A stretch of 62,299 nt of DNA from Spirochaetes bacterium ADurb.Bin215 (GTDB taxonomy: Bacteria > Spirochaetota > Spirochaetia > Treponematales > Treponemataceae). The stretch covers positions 1 to 62,299 of the forward strand of contig MWCL01000007.1 of the NCBI GenBank assembly GCA_002070025.1. Direction: 5' to 3'. The notes beneath the pieces are model-generated. The model was given only the letters and a program-made list of their open reading frames with translations, had not been told where the DNA came from and ran no database searches. The translations under genes were made by a program, and so were the position numbers. Shown here one piece after another: positions 25,493 to 38,923 of the stretch (the stretch's first letter is position 1; each line of letters opens with the position of its first letter).

Positions 25493-26934
25493 CGTGCTCC
25501 CTTCCCGGTAAGTACAACACCAATAGTTTTGAAGATGAGCCACAGATCAAGCCAGATTGACCAGTTTTGAATGTAATAGGAGTCAAACGCGACCCGTTCC
25601 GCATAATCCGTATCGGATCTTCCCGAAACCTGCCACATTCCGGACAGACCCGGCTTGACCGAAAAAATGTAGTTGAAGTTCTCCCCGTATTTTCCGGTTT
25701 CCGCGTCGGTAACTGGCCGGGGTCCGATAAAACTCATATCACCGAGAATGACATTGAAGAGCTGGGGCAGTTCGTCGAGACTGGATTTTCGCAAGAATTT
25801 TCCAATTCGCGTTACCCGTGGATCGTTGGACAGTTTGTGGCTCTGTTCCCATTCCTTCCGGTATTCTGGATTATCTTCCAGAACAGCGTTCAGGATCTCG
25901 TCGGCATTTGTTATCATTGAACGGAATTTCCATACCCGTATACGCTTCCCGTTCCGGCCTATTCGTTCGTGGCAGTAAAACACCGGTCCCGGCGAACTCA
26001 ATTTTACGAGAAGCGAAATTACCGCAAAAAGAGGGACAAGAAACCCGCTTGCGGCAAGAAGCAACAGATAATCAAGGAATGTTTTTACCGCCATGTTATA
26101 CCATTTGCGGAGGTTATGCGTCGTTGCAAGTCCGAGTGTCCCGTTAATATCCTTGATGGATAAGGAAATGGTATTTAAAAGATTCATCTTCGGAATGATG
26201 ATGTTGTACCGGAAATTGGAAAGGGTAGTAATGAGCAGGTGTTGGCTGCTTCGAGAAATTTCGTCTTCCGGTACGATAATTGCCATTTTGATATGCAATT
26301 CCGTGTTAAGGCGTTTACTGTCCTCAACCGAATCAAGGACGGGAATCCCTCTATAGTCATTATCAACATGATTTTTTTCATCAACCAGTGCTACAGGAAT
26401 ATACCCGAGGCTCGGATTATCCAGAAGATCATCAAGGATGGATTTTGACTCGGATATTTTGCCATAGATAACCGCAGGAATTCCCCACCACTTGAACCGG
26501 GAATATACATATTTTCGTGCGATTACCCTGCTGAGGGGGAGCGAAAAAGTTGAAAAGACAAAAGCAACCAAAAACGCTATGGCAATATATTCCCTACGAT
26601 CTGTTTCAACAACAATTGAGAGGGCTATACCGCCGAACATGAATGCATTCGCCAGGGTAAAACTGCGTAACTGTTCGCTGGGAACAAGAAGTATTCCTGG
26701 GTAGAGCTTGAAGATGTGATACACGATGAAAAATATGGGCAGATAGGTCCAGTAGTGAACGAAGGACTTGAAGTTGATGAGATGAACATCAACAGCATTG
26801 ACAACAAAAAAGCCTGCGCCGATACAGAGCATGATGGTAACACAATCCGATAAAACAAAGGCCGAGGCGGTCAGAAGAGAGCTAGTACGTTTATATCGGG
26901 TTTTAAACCAGGGTATGTATTGGTCAATATTCAT
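25489..26934 (-). CDS. Polyprenyl-phosphate sugar phosphotransferase (WbaP-like)
   Basis: A 481-residue initiating glycosyltransferase of the bacterial sugar transferase family. It has several membrane helices in the first ~150 residues, a CoA-binding-like middle domain, another helix near 285-310, and the catalytic C-terminal domain with FKFRSM-type VWKFRSM, DELPQLFNVILGDMSFIGPRP and KPGLSGMWQVSGR. It would attach the first sugar-1-phosphate of a repeat unit to undecaprenyl phosphate on the cytoplasmic face. Sugar specificity (Glc, Gal or other) cannot be read. ATGA overlaps at both ends put it in an operon with a GT4 and an exported protein. Confidence 0.88.
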   Translation of the reverse strand: MNIDQYIPWFKTRYKRTSSLLTASAFVLSDCVTIMLCIGAGFFVVNAVDVHLINFKSFVHYWTYLPIFFIVYHIFKLYPGILLVPSEQLRSFTLANAFMFGGIALSIVVETDRREYIAIAFLVAFVFSTFSLPLSRVIARKYVYSRFKWWGIPAVIYGKISESKSILDDLLDNPSLGYIPVALVDEKNHVDNDYRGIPVLDSVEDSKRLNTELHIKMAIIVPEDEISRSSQHLLITTLSNFRYNIIIPKMNLLNTISLSIKDINGTLGLATTHNLRKWYNMAVKTFLDYLLLLAASGFLVPLFAVISLLVKLSSPGPVFYCHERIGRNGKRIRVWKFRSMITNADEILNAVLEDNPEYRKEWEQSHKLSNDPRVTRIGKFLRKSSLDELPQLFNVILGDMSFIGPRPVTDAETGKYGENFNYIFSVKPGLSGMWQVSGRSDTDYAERVAFDSYYIQNWSIWLDLWLIFKTIGVVLTGKGAR

Positions 26935-28115
26935 GCATCATCCTTCTCAGTTGATCTACCTGTTAATGCTTCAATGGTTGAAGTATACCTACCTATAACA
27001 ACTGAATCGGCAAAATGTTCCACCGCAATTCGCCGGGATTCCGCTCCAAAACGCTTTTTTTCTTCAGGCAGGAGCTCGATAAAGCGTATCATGGCATCTT
27101 TTAATGCGTCAATGTCCGCGGGAGGAACAAGATATCCGTTCTTTTCATGGGATACGGGTTCCCGTGTGCCGACACTGTTTGCCGCGATCAGGGGTTTCCC
27201 CATGGCCGCTGCTTCAAGAAGCGCCCGGGGAACTCCTTCCCGGTATCGTGAAGGCAACACAACACAGTCGGCCATAGCAACTTCAGGTATAACGTTATCA
27301 ACCGTACCGCGATACACAACCGTACCTTGTTCAATTGCCTGTACGAGTGTTGCATTATCAATAAAAATCGGGTTTTCCGTATCGTGCTCGCCCAGAATTA
27401 TAAAAGTGCTCCGGGGATATACTGTTTTAACTTTTCGTGCGGCTTCGATAAAATCTTCGATTCCTTTGGAAACAAGAAGTCTGCCATTGTACAGAAAACA
27501 GGTTTCCTCTGGCGGGGAACAATCCTTTCCGGAGGGGGCGAAACGCTCCGTGTCCACGCCGGAACCTGGAATTACGGTTGTTTTATCCGGAGCGACCAGA
27601 CGATTGTCGAGGAAAAACTTGCGGTCATCATTATTCTGGAAAAAAACACGGGCGTTCTTCGATGAAAAAGCACTCCGGTACAGGGCATACACCAATACTT
27701 TCATTATGCCTGATTTTTCCGCGACAATGCCAAGACCGGTGATATTTGAAATGGACGGGATTCCGAGCATATTCGCCGCAAGCGTTCCGTAAATATTGGG
27801 TTTATTGTTGATATGCAACACTATTGCGGGGCGGTATTTCCGGTACAGCGATAGAAATTTCAAGAAAAGCCGGAAATCTTGAATAATGCTTGTGCTGTCG
27901 CTTTCCATGGGAAGGGAAATGAACGGCAGGGACAATTCAGTAGTAATCCTGTCAGAAAAGGTGTCAGCCGCGGCCATGGTTGTTACGTCCCATCCTGCTC
28001 CTGAAAGCGTAATGAGCAAACGTTTACGTGAAAACACATTCCATGCCGTATTACAGGAAAGCATGATGACCCTGTTCGTTCGGGATTCGTTGCCTGTCAA
28101 TTTCTGATTGCTCAT
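26931..28115 (-). CDS. GT4-family glycosyltransferase
   Basis: A 394-residue GT-B enzyme of glycosyltransferase family 4: N-terminal acceptor domain with LHINNKPNIYGTLAA, then donor domain with VIPGSGVDTERF, FLYNGRLLVSKGIEDFIEAA, and the nucleotide-sugar site PSRYREGVPRALLEAAAMGKPLI. It resembles PglA/WbnH-type enzymes that add the second sugar. It starts the minus-strand run ending at 23.3 kb, and its ATG lies 28 bases from the divergent gene at 28144. No Shine-Dalgarno. Confidence 0.85.
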   Translation of the reverse strand: MSNQKLTGNESRTNRVIMLSCNTAWNVFSRKRLLITLSGAGWDVTTMAAADTFSDRITTELSLPFISLPMESDSTSIIQDFRLFLKFLSLYRKYRPAIVLHINNKPNIYGTLAANMLGIPSISNITGLGIVAEKSGIMKVLVYALYRSAFSSKNARVFFQNNDDRKFFLDNRLVAPDKTTVIPGSGVDTERFAPSGKDCSPPEETCFLYNGRLLVSKGIEDFIEAARKVKTVYPRSTFIILGEHDTENPIFIDNATLVQAIEQGTVVYRGTVDNVIPEVAMADCVVLPSRYREGVPRALLEAAAMGKPLIAANSVGTREPVSHEKNGYLVPPADIDALKDAMIRFIELLPEEKKRFGAESRRIAVEHFADSVVIGRYTSTIEALTGRSTEKDDA

Positions 28116-28136
28116 CGGGTCATTTTACTATACGAT
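28108..28136 (+). promoter_or_regulatory. Promoter of the glycerophosphotransferase-like gene
   Basis: TTGCTC (28108-28113), 17 bases, TACGAT (28131-28136), seven bases before ATG 28144. The -35 overlaps the start codon of the divergent glycosyltransferase gene. Confidence 0.4.
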
Positions 28137-28150
28137 ATTGGTCATGTACA
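28122..28150 (-). promoter_or_regulatory. Promoter of the divergent GT4 gene
   Basis: On the minus strand TGTACA (28150-28145), 17 bases, TAAAAT (28127-28122), six bases before ATG 28115. It interleaves fully with the opposite promoter, and its -35 covers the ATG of the plus-strand gene. Confidence 0.4.
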
Positions 28151-29370
28151 GCGCCCTGTTTCTCTACATTGATCCCGGTACGGGAAGCATGCTTTTTTCC
28201 ATAATCATTGGTCTCGCAGCCGCTCTCTATTTTATCGCCAGAACGACACTGGTCCGTTTCAAGGGACTTTTTACCGGTTCCACACGACATACTTCCGATG
28301 CATCTGATTCCATCGTACTCTATTCTGAAGGGAATCATTATTGGAATGTGTTTTCCCCTGTTCTGGAGGAATTCGAGCGGCGGAATATTCCGGTAAGGTA
28401 TCTTACCTCGAGTGAAAACGACCAGGTCTTTTCACGGTCCTGGAATTCTGTGCGCACGGAATATATCGGCAGCGGGAATCGCGCCTATGCACGGCTCAAT
28501 TTTCTTGTTGCAGATGTCTGCCTCATGACAACACCCGCTCTTGACGTCTATCAGCTCAAGCGTTCCCGTGGGGTGAAACACTATACACACGTTCTTCATG
28601 CCGTGGACGACGCAACAAGTTACCGTCTGTTCGGTCTTGATTACTTTGATTCGGTTCTTCTTTCCGGTGAGTATCAAAAAGCGGGTATTCGTGAACTTGA
28701 AAAAAAACGCGGACTGCCGCAAAAGGATCTGGTTGTAGTCGGCTGTCCCTATCTTGATGTTCTTCAACTACGGGAGAACAGCAATGAACCGCATGATAAT
28801 TTTACGGTGCTTGTTTCGCCGTCATGGGGACCCGACGGACTTTTACGGCGCTATGGAGAACAGCTTCTTGAACCGCTCGTACAAACGCAGTGGTCCATTA
28901 TTGTGCGTCCGCATCCGCAATCACTCAAATCCGAAAAAGAGAGTATCGATCGGCTTCGTATGCAATTTCCGGAATCACCATCATTTTCCTGGGATTTTTC
29001 ACCGGACAATCATGATGCGCTCCGTAAATCCGATGTCATGATTTCGGATTTCTCCAGTATCATGTTTGATTTCTGTTTTCTTTTTAACCGACCGTTCCTG
29101 TATGCAAATACCGGGTTCAACGACGAAATTTATGATTCAAGTGATTGCGATGAAACACCCTGGAAGTTCCGTATTCTACCGGAAATAGGTATGAAACTGG
29201 ATCCGTCCGCTTTTTCAGATATCAAGAAAACTATTGAAACCCTCTGTACGGATGAGGTGCGCGCGGAAAACCGTATTGCAGCAAGAGACACCGCATGGCA
29301 ATACCGTGGAGAAAGCGGTGTCCGTATTGTTGATTATCTTGTGAAAAAACAACGGGAGCTATCATGTTGA
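28144..29370 (+). CDS. CDP-glycerol glycerophosphotransferase-like enzyme 1
   Basis: A 408-residue protein with an N-terminal membrane segment (LYIDPGTGSMLFSIIIGLAA), then a GT-B fold of the TagB/TagF (Glyphos_transf) type: LLSGEYQKAGIRELEKKRGL, VVGCPYLD, SPSWGPDGLL, IVRPHPQS, SDVMISDFSSIMFDFCFL. Such enzymes transfer glycerol-phosphate (or ribitol-phosphate) from the CDP-activated form in teichoic acid synthesis. TagD, which makes CDP-glycerol, is encoded at 45.7 kb. The open frame begins at TTG 28108, but ATG 28144 fits the conserved N-terminus. It overlaps the next gene by seven bases. Confidence 0.72.
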   Translation: MYSALFLYIDPGTGSMLFSIIIGLAAALYFIARTTLVRFKGLFTGSTRHTSDASDSIVLYSEGNHYWNVFSPVLEEFERRNIPVRYLTSSENDQVFSRSWNSVRTEYIGSGNRAYARLNFLVADVCLMTTPALDVYQLKRSRGVKHYTHVLHAVDDATSYRLFGLDYFDSVLLSGEYQKAGIRELEKKRGLPQKDLVVVGCPYLDVLQLRENSNEPHDNFTVLVSPSWGPDGLLRRYGEQLLEPLVQTQWSIIVRPHPQSLKSEKESIDRLRMQFPESPSFSWDFSPDNHDALRKSDVMISDFSSIMFDFCFLFNRPFLYANTGFNDEIYDSSDCDETPWKFRILPEIGMKLDPSAFSDIKKTIETLCTDEVRAENRIAARDTAWQYRGESGVRIVDYLVKKQRELSC

Positions 29371-32084
29371 CAATACTGTATCAGGCAATCGTTCAACCGC
29401 TCGTATATGTTACAGAATTGGTGTACATGCTTCTTGACTGGATTTTCAAGGGCAATACCGGAATAGCCATTACCGGTGTAAGTGTAATTGTGTCCCTTTT
29501 CAGTCTGCCATTATACATCAAGGCAGAGGAAACGCAAAAAGCTGAACGGGTTATTCAGGAAAAAATGCGTAAAAGGGTAACAAGCATCAGGAAAAACTTC
29601 TCTGGTGATGAAAAATACATGATCCTGTCAACGTACTATCGGCAAAACGGCTATCATCCGCTGTTTGCCCTGCGCAGTTCGGTTGGATTACTTGTTCAGG
29701 TTCCTTTTTTCATCGCGGCTTATAATTTTCTTTCCGGATTGGACGCCCTTAACGGTCAATCGTTTATGGGCATTCCGGATCTCGGTCAACCCGACCGTCT
29801 TGTTTCAGCAGGCGGATTTGAACTAAACGTGCTTCCGGTTCTCATGACCGCAATCAATGTTGTATCCGGATTTATTTACACACGCGGCCTACCCGTAAAA
29901 GAGAAAATTCAACTGAATGTCGTAGCAATTGCTTTTCTTGTATTGCTGTATAATTCACCCTCGGCGCTGGTTTTATACTGGACGCTGAACAATCTTTTTT
30001 CACTGATAAAGAATGTTTTTCTCCGGCTCAAGAATCCCCGTAAAGCGCTCTATATCACACTGTGCATATTTCTTTCAGTGTTCTGTTTTTATGTCTTCTT
30101 TGTACGACACCACAGCCGGAGCTACCGTCTGCGCAATTACGGTCTTACCGCCATTCTTACTGCTGTTCTGGCGGCTATCCCCCTGTACATTCGGGGTATT
30201 CATTGTATCGGAAAGAAATGGTTTACCGGTCTCATTGCAGACGGAAGACACCAATTCATTCTTGCCGTTCTCAACCTCCTGGTTCTGTTTCTTCTCATTG
30301 GAGTGTATGTACCATTTTCAGTGGTCTCGTCATCACCCTTTGAATTTTCCTTTCTGGGTTCTGCCGAAAGTCCATTTGATTTGCTGATATATCCGGTAAC
30401 CCAGGCCTTCGGTTTTTTCCTGTTGTGGCCGCTATTCCTGTACCTTCTTTTCTCGAAACGTTTCCGCGCAATTCTTGTTGTTGCCGGCGGTATCTCCCTG
30501 ATTATAGCTCTGGTCAATGTTTTTCTGTTTCCGGTTGGCACAGGTGAAATTTCCCGTACCCTTCAATTCACTGATGGCGCTCATTTTTCACAATCTCTGT
30601 CGGTATCCCTGATTCACTGGTGTACCATCGCAGGACTCATTACGGTATTCCTTGTACTGATATCCCGCAGGCAATATCGTTTTGTAGTTCCATTTCTGGG
30701 AATTCTGGTTGCAGGTATTATTGTTTTCTCCGGCATACGTGCATTCACCATTCACAATGGGTACACAAAACTGGCGGCAATCATGGAACAGGAAACAGAA
30801 CTCACGGATACTGATCTCAATCCCGTACTCTCGCTATCCAAAAACGGGACCAATGTTGTTCTTATCATGCTCGACAAAGCTGTCGGGGCCTATCTTCCGC
30901 TTGTTCTGGAAGAAAAGCCGGATCTGATCCAGTCCCTGGACGGTTTCGTTTTTTATCCGAATGCGCTCTCTTTCGGTGAAAAAACCATAATGGGAGCTCC
31001 GCCTCTTTTTGGAGGCTATGAGTACACACCGGCGGGAATGAATGAAAGACCGGAAATCCCGATGGTTGAAAAACACAATGAGGCGCTTCTGGTTTTACCG
31101 GAGCTTTTTCGCCGAGCAGGATATGAGACGCTGATTACCGATGCTCCGTTTGTAAATTATGAATGGGTCGCTGATCCTTCATTTTTCAGGTCTCGCGGAT
31201 TTACTGCAGAAAATTTGAAGGGAAAATACACCTCCCGTTATCTTGAGGAATATCTCCCGGAACTCGACATCAGTGAACCGGACCAGATTGTGCGACGGAA
31301 CATGATTTTCTTTTCATTACTGACCGCATCGCCGTCATTATTCAGGGGTGCCGTTTACAATGACGGCCGTTACTGGAATTCTTCTCTGCTATCTGTTGAA
31401 ATCAAGTCTCTGGACAGTTATGCGGTACTGCATTATCTGGACCGTATTACCGGTACCAATGCACGTGGAAACACGTTTACCGTTATGGTTAATGACCTTC
31501 CCCATGACCCGGCGCTTCTTTCCGGTCCGGAATACAAATTTGCCGTTGGTCTTGAAAATCCGGAGACCGGAGTGCTCGGCAAATCTGATGATTATGACCG
31601 GTATCACTCAAACGCGGCATCCATAGTTATGCTCGCCAGGTGGTTTGAGTACCTCAAGAAAAATGATGTATATGACAACACACGGATCATACTAACTTCT
31701 GATCATGGATCAAAAACCGATCATCCGAATCTCGATAGTTTCGGCCGGAATGTTTTTCTTCGCTATAATCCACTGTTACTGGTCAAGGATTTTTCCCGAC
31801 GAGGTTCGATGGAGACAGATACCAGGTTCATGACCAATGCAGATGTTCCGACACTCGCACTTGAATCCATTATTGAACATCCGTTGAATCCATTTACCGG
31901 GAACGCGATTGATTCATCCAGCAAAGATAATGGAATCATCATTCCCGTTGATGTAACCATTCATCAGGGATTTACTCCGGATCTCAAGACACGTACCACC
32001 TGTTTTGATGCGGGGGCAAGAATATACCGGGTACATGCAGATGAAACCGGGGCTCTTGTCTGGGAATCCGACAGTGCAGATTAA
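29364..32084 (+). CDS. YidC/Oxa1-like domain fused to LTA-synthase-like sulfatase domain
   Basis: A 906-residue membrane protein with an unusual layout. Residues 1-230 resemble YidC/Oxa1 insertases: a helix, NTGIAITGVSVIVSLFSLPL, a charged loop, QVPFFIAAYNFLSGL, and LNNLFSLIKNVF. More membrane helices follow to about 470. The C-terminal part is an alkaline-phosphatase/sulfatase fold as in lipoteichoic acid synthase and phosphoethanolamine transferases: metal ligand D504 (VVLIMLDKA), probable nucleophile T541 (FGEKTIMGAP), and metal ligands D780-H781 (LTSDHGS). CGGGAG before ATG 29364. It is coupled to a glycerophosphotransferase-like gene. Likely transfers a phospho-alcohol or polymer outside the membrane; inferred. 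Confidence 0.75.
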   Translation: MLTILYQAIVQPLVYVTELVYMLLDWIFKGNTGIAITGVSVIVSLFSLPLYIKAEETQKAERVIQEKMRKRVTSIRKNFSGDEKYMILSTYYRQNGYHPLFALRSSVGLLVQVPFFIAAYNFLSGLDALNGQSFMGIPDLGQPDRLVSAGGFELNVLPVLMTAINVVSGFIYTRGLPVKEKIQLNVVAIAFLVLLYNSPSALVLYWTLNNLFSLIKNVFLRLKNPRKALYITLCIFLSVFCFYVFFVRHHSRSYRLRNYGLTAILTAVLAAIPLYIRGIHCIGKKWFTGLIADGRHQFILAVLNLLVLFLLIGVYVPFSVVSSSPFEFSFLGSAESPFDLLIYPVTQAFGFFLLWPLFLYLLFSKRFRAILVVAGGISLIIALVNVFLFPVGTGEISRTLQFTDGAHFSQSLSVSLIHWCTIAGLITVFLVLISRRQYRFVVPFLGILVAGIIVFSGIRAFTIHNGYTKLAAIMEQETELTDTDLNPVLSLSKNGTNVVLIMLDKAVGAYLPLVLEEKPDLIQSLDGFVFYPNALSFGEKTIMGAPPLFGGYEYTPAGMNERPEIPMVEKHNEALLVLPELFRRAGYETLITDAPFVNYEWVADPSFFRSRGFTAENLKGKYTSRYLEEYLPELDISEPDQIVRRNMIFFSLLTASPSLFRGAVYNDGRYWNSSLLSVEIKSLDSYAVLHYLDRITGTNARGNTFTVMVNDLPHDPALLSGPEYKFAVGLENPETGVLGKSDDYDRYHSNAASIVMLARWFEYLKKNDVYDNTRIILTSDHGSKTDHPNLDSFGRNVFLRYNPLLLVKDFSRRGSMETDTRFMTNADVPTLALESIIEHPLNPFTGNAIDSSSKDNGIIIPVDVTIHQGFTPDLKTRTTCFDAGARIYRVHADETGALVWESDSAD

Positions 32085-32092
32085 TGTGATAG

Positions 32093-33335
32093 TTAAATTT
32101 CGCTTGTTACAATGTGCAGGATTCTTTCAGCGGCGGTTTGTGGAAAGAGGAAATGTTCTGCGGCACGCTGCCGTTCTGTTTTCTTGGAATCCTGCCCGCA
32201 TATCGCTACAGAGCTGATCAGATCGGTCAATTCTTTCAGGGTATGGGCTTTGTAATATGAATCGGTGATGATTGTTCCCAGTTCATTATACCCGACTGAA
32301 CGGGGGTTCACCGGAAGAATAACCGGATTCCCCGACGGCAGGTATTCACCGAGAAATGAAATGCAATCGGTAATCATGAGTGTCGATTCTACAAACAGGC
32401 CGAAGTAGTTTCCCTGTTCATAGACCGATGCATTGGGAATGCTCCTCCATGCGTCATAGTACTCGTCGGCTTCCGCCATGGTCATGATTCCATGTTGGAC
32501 AAGCTCATACTTGAGGCGGGGATGCGGCTTGAACACCCAGGCCGTGTCGGGGTGTTCTTCGGCAAATTTGAGCAATTCACGTCCGTTCCAGTCAAAGGTA
32601 GCAAAGGTAGCCCGGTCGAAGCTGTGATGGGGCGCATAGATTATTCTCGGTTTTGTTTCTGAACCGGCGGGAAAGAATTCAAGTGCATTGTTTGTCCGTA
32701 TGCGGCGGTATTCGTCAAGTTTTGGATACCCCGCAACCCGGCAATTCCTGCCGCGGTTATCCATGGTCGCCTGGAGCAATTCGGCATTCAAATGAGAAGG
32801 TACCATGAAGCGCCACACATAGTTCATGAATGGAGTATTCTTGTGAGGCTCATAGTCGGCAACCTGCATGGCGTACGGAATATAGCAGGTCAGGGCTCTC
32901 CGCGATAGTGTATGAATGTCCGTTATTCCCTTGATCGTTCCCCAGGGTTGAATGTAGAAAACAATGTCGGGGTTGAAACGGAGCGGTGAAATATCCTTGC
33001 CGGAGGCGGCATCATACCCGTGTATGAACGGAATGTTCCGTTCCTCAAAAAACGCTATATCGTCGGCATAACCGTTTCTCGTTTTTGATTCAAGCTGATT
33101 TTGTGGTTCACGACACACAAAAATATAAGGATCGAACAGGGCGGAGTCCTGCATCGCGGTAAAAACGGAATGAGCGTTCCATTTCGTATTGTTGTTTACC
33201 AGAAATAATACCCGTATGCGGTAACCGGGTTGTTTCAGCATTGTTCGCGCAAGCCGGCGTACCCTGTGGGAATATCGCCGTTCATAGTACGGAATACGAA
33301 ACAGAACGATTCTTCTTTTGAGAGACCTCAATACC

Positions 33336-33364
<29 letters not shown>
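32093..33364 (-). CDS. CDP-glycerol glycerophosphotransferase-like enzyme 2
   Basis: A 423-residue GT-B protein with a very basic N-terminus (about residues 1-40, membrane-surface contact). Conserved stretches include VFYIQPWGTIKGI, VAGYPKLDEY, IIYAPHHSF, WVFKPHPRLKYEL and MITDCISFLGEYLPSGNPV, which correspond to the nucleotide-binding domain of TagF-like polymerases. It overlaps the preceding GT4 by 29 bases and is the last gene of the minus run that includes the phosphonate genes. It converges with the YidC-sulfatase gene with eight bases between stops. Polyol-phosphate transfer is family knowledge; the acceptor is unknown. Confidence 0.72.
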
Positions 33365-37538
<4,174 letters not shown>

Positions 37539-37550
37539 GGAATCAGCTCC

Positions 37551-38849
37551 TTATTTTGTTCCGGGGATAAGTTCAAGAATCTGTTTGATCGGCATGCACA
37601 GGGGATCCGCTTCAAGAGATCGTTCATGCTCAAGAATGGTTTTCGCGACCGTAACCATGGCCGGATACGAAGCGCGGAGCATGTGGTTGGCGTAAATGAT
37701 GATGTTTGCGCCCCAGGCGTGGAGTTCGGCTTCCGTAAACCGGTTGTAGGTGGTTGGAACCAGAACGATGGGAACGTTGGAGTATTCTTTCCTGAATCCC
37801 TCACAGAATTCCCTGATATCCTCTCCGGTTTTTTCCTTGCTGTGAATCATTACACCGTCGGCACCGGCTTTTACGTAGGCAAAGGCACGTTCAAGCGCGT
37901 CGGATACCGGATAGCCGGCAATAAGACTTTCCAGCCGTGCAATGATCATGAAATCCTTGGTAACCTGGGCTTTTTTGCCGGCGCTTATCTTTTCCGAGAA
38001 CTCTTCTATCGTGGCGAGTTCCTGCCGGACGTCGGTTCCAAAGAGGGAGTTTTTCTTCAGCCCGACTTTGTCTTCTATAATGACGGCTGAAACGCCGTTC
38101 CGTTCAAGCGTACGTACGGTAAAGACGAAATGCTCGGTCTTTCCGCCGGTGTCACCATCAAAAATGATCGGTTTGGTGGTACATTCCAGAATATTGGTGA
38201 GATCCTGGAGACGGGTAGTGAGATCCACCGCCTCTATATCGGGTTTCCCCTTGCAGGTTGAATCCGTGAGGCTCGACGACCACATGCCGTCGTAACTGTG
38301 GACTCCGTCGTCCTTTTTGACTTCCAGGTTTTCAATGATGAGCCCGGATAGTCCCGAATGCGCTTCCATGATCCGCACAACGGGTTTTGCCTGAATGAGC
38401 CGGCGAAGCGTTTTCATGCGGATTTCCGGGGTCGTACCGAGTGATTTTTGAGCCTCGTTGAGCGCTGTCGAATTGATTCCCTTGGTGTAGGGCACCTCGA
38501 CAACCTCGCCGCCGAGTTCTTTCATAACGGCATAGACATCTTCGCGGATCCTGCTCAGGGGACCGGTTTTCCAATCATCACCATGAATGATGTAGTCAGG
38601 TTTATACTTTTTCAGGTTTGGAACATAACTCCAGTCTTCCTGGGGAACGACCCGGGATACGCCCTTCATGTTTTCCACAACCTGTCTGCGTTGTTCATAG
38701 GATAAAAAGGGAAGGCGTTTGTGCATCGCTATGGCCGAATCAGTTAACAGGCCAATGATAACTTCTCCGAGCTTTTCCGCTTCGTTGAGAATGTTGATAA
38801 TGCCGGGGTGAATTATATCGCCGGTCATGCCCAGATATACAGTTTTCAT
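37551..38849 (-). CDS. pepM: Phosphoenolpyruvate phosphomutase with N-terminal nucleotidyltransferase-like domain
   Basis: A 432-residue two-domain protein. The C-terminal part (about 148-432) is PEP mutase, forming the carbon-phosphorus bond; the diagnostic EDKVGLKKNS is at 259-268, which separates it from isocitrate lyase relatives. The N-terminal 140 residues resemble a cytidylyltransferase of the TagD fold, but the HxGH motif reads HPGI, so its second histidine is lost; a GINST motif remains. ATG 38849 with GAGG five bases upstream is preferred over the open frame to 38882. First gene of the AEP set. Confidence 0.93.
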   Translation of the reverse strand: MKTVYLGMTGDIIHPGIINILNEAEKLGEVIIGLLTDSAIAMHKRLPFLSYEQRRQVVENMKGVSRVVPQEDWSYVPNLKKYKPDYIIHGDDWKTGPLSRIREDVYAVMKELGGEVVEVPYTKGINSTALNEAQKSLGTTPEIRMKTLRRLIQAKPVVRIMEAHSGLSGLIIENLEVKKDDGVHSYDGMWSSSLTDSTCKGKPDIEAVDLTTRLQDLTNILECTTKPIIFDGDTGGKTEHFVFTVRTLERNGVSAVIIEDKVGLKKNSLFGTDVRQELATIEEFSEKISAGKKAQVTKDFMIIARLESLIAGYPVSDALERAFAYVKAGADGVMIHSKEKTGEDIREFCEGFRKEYSNVPIVLVPTTYNRFTEAELHAWGANIIIYANHMLRASYPAMVTVAKTILEHERSLEADPLCMPIKQILELIPGTK

Positions 38850-38880
38850 GCGAACCTCGGAAATGATATTTTGTAGTGCC

Positions 38881-38910
38881 ATTCTACCGTGTAACCCGCT
38901 TGCCTAGCAA
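38881..38910 (-). promoter_or_regulatory. Candidate internal promoter of pepM
   Basis: Minus strand TTGCTA (38910-38905), 18 bases, TAGAAT (38886-38881), about 31 bases before the pepM ATG. It could drive the phosphonate genes separately from the upstream epimerase. Confidence 0.4.
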
Positions 38911-38920
38911 TAGCGGGGTT
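38893..38920 (-). other. Hairpin between the DUF115-like gene and pepM
   Basis: AACCCGCT (38893-38900) and AGCGGGGTT (38912-38920) are complementary with one bulged G and an 11-base loop. It begins four bases after the stop of the upstream gene. There is no T-run on either side, so it is not a classical terminator; it may protect mRNA ends. Confidence 0.4.
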
Positions 38921-38923
38921 CTC

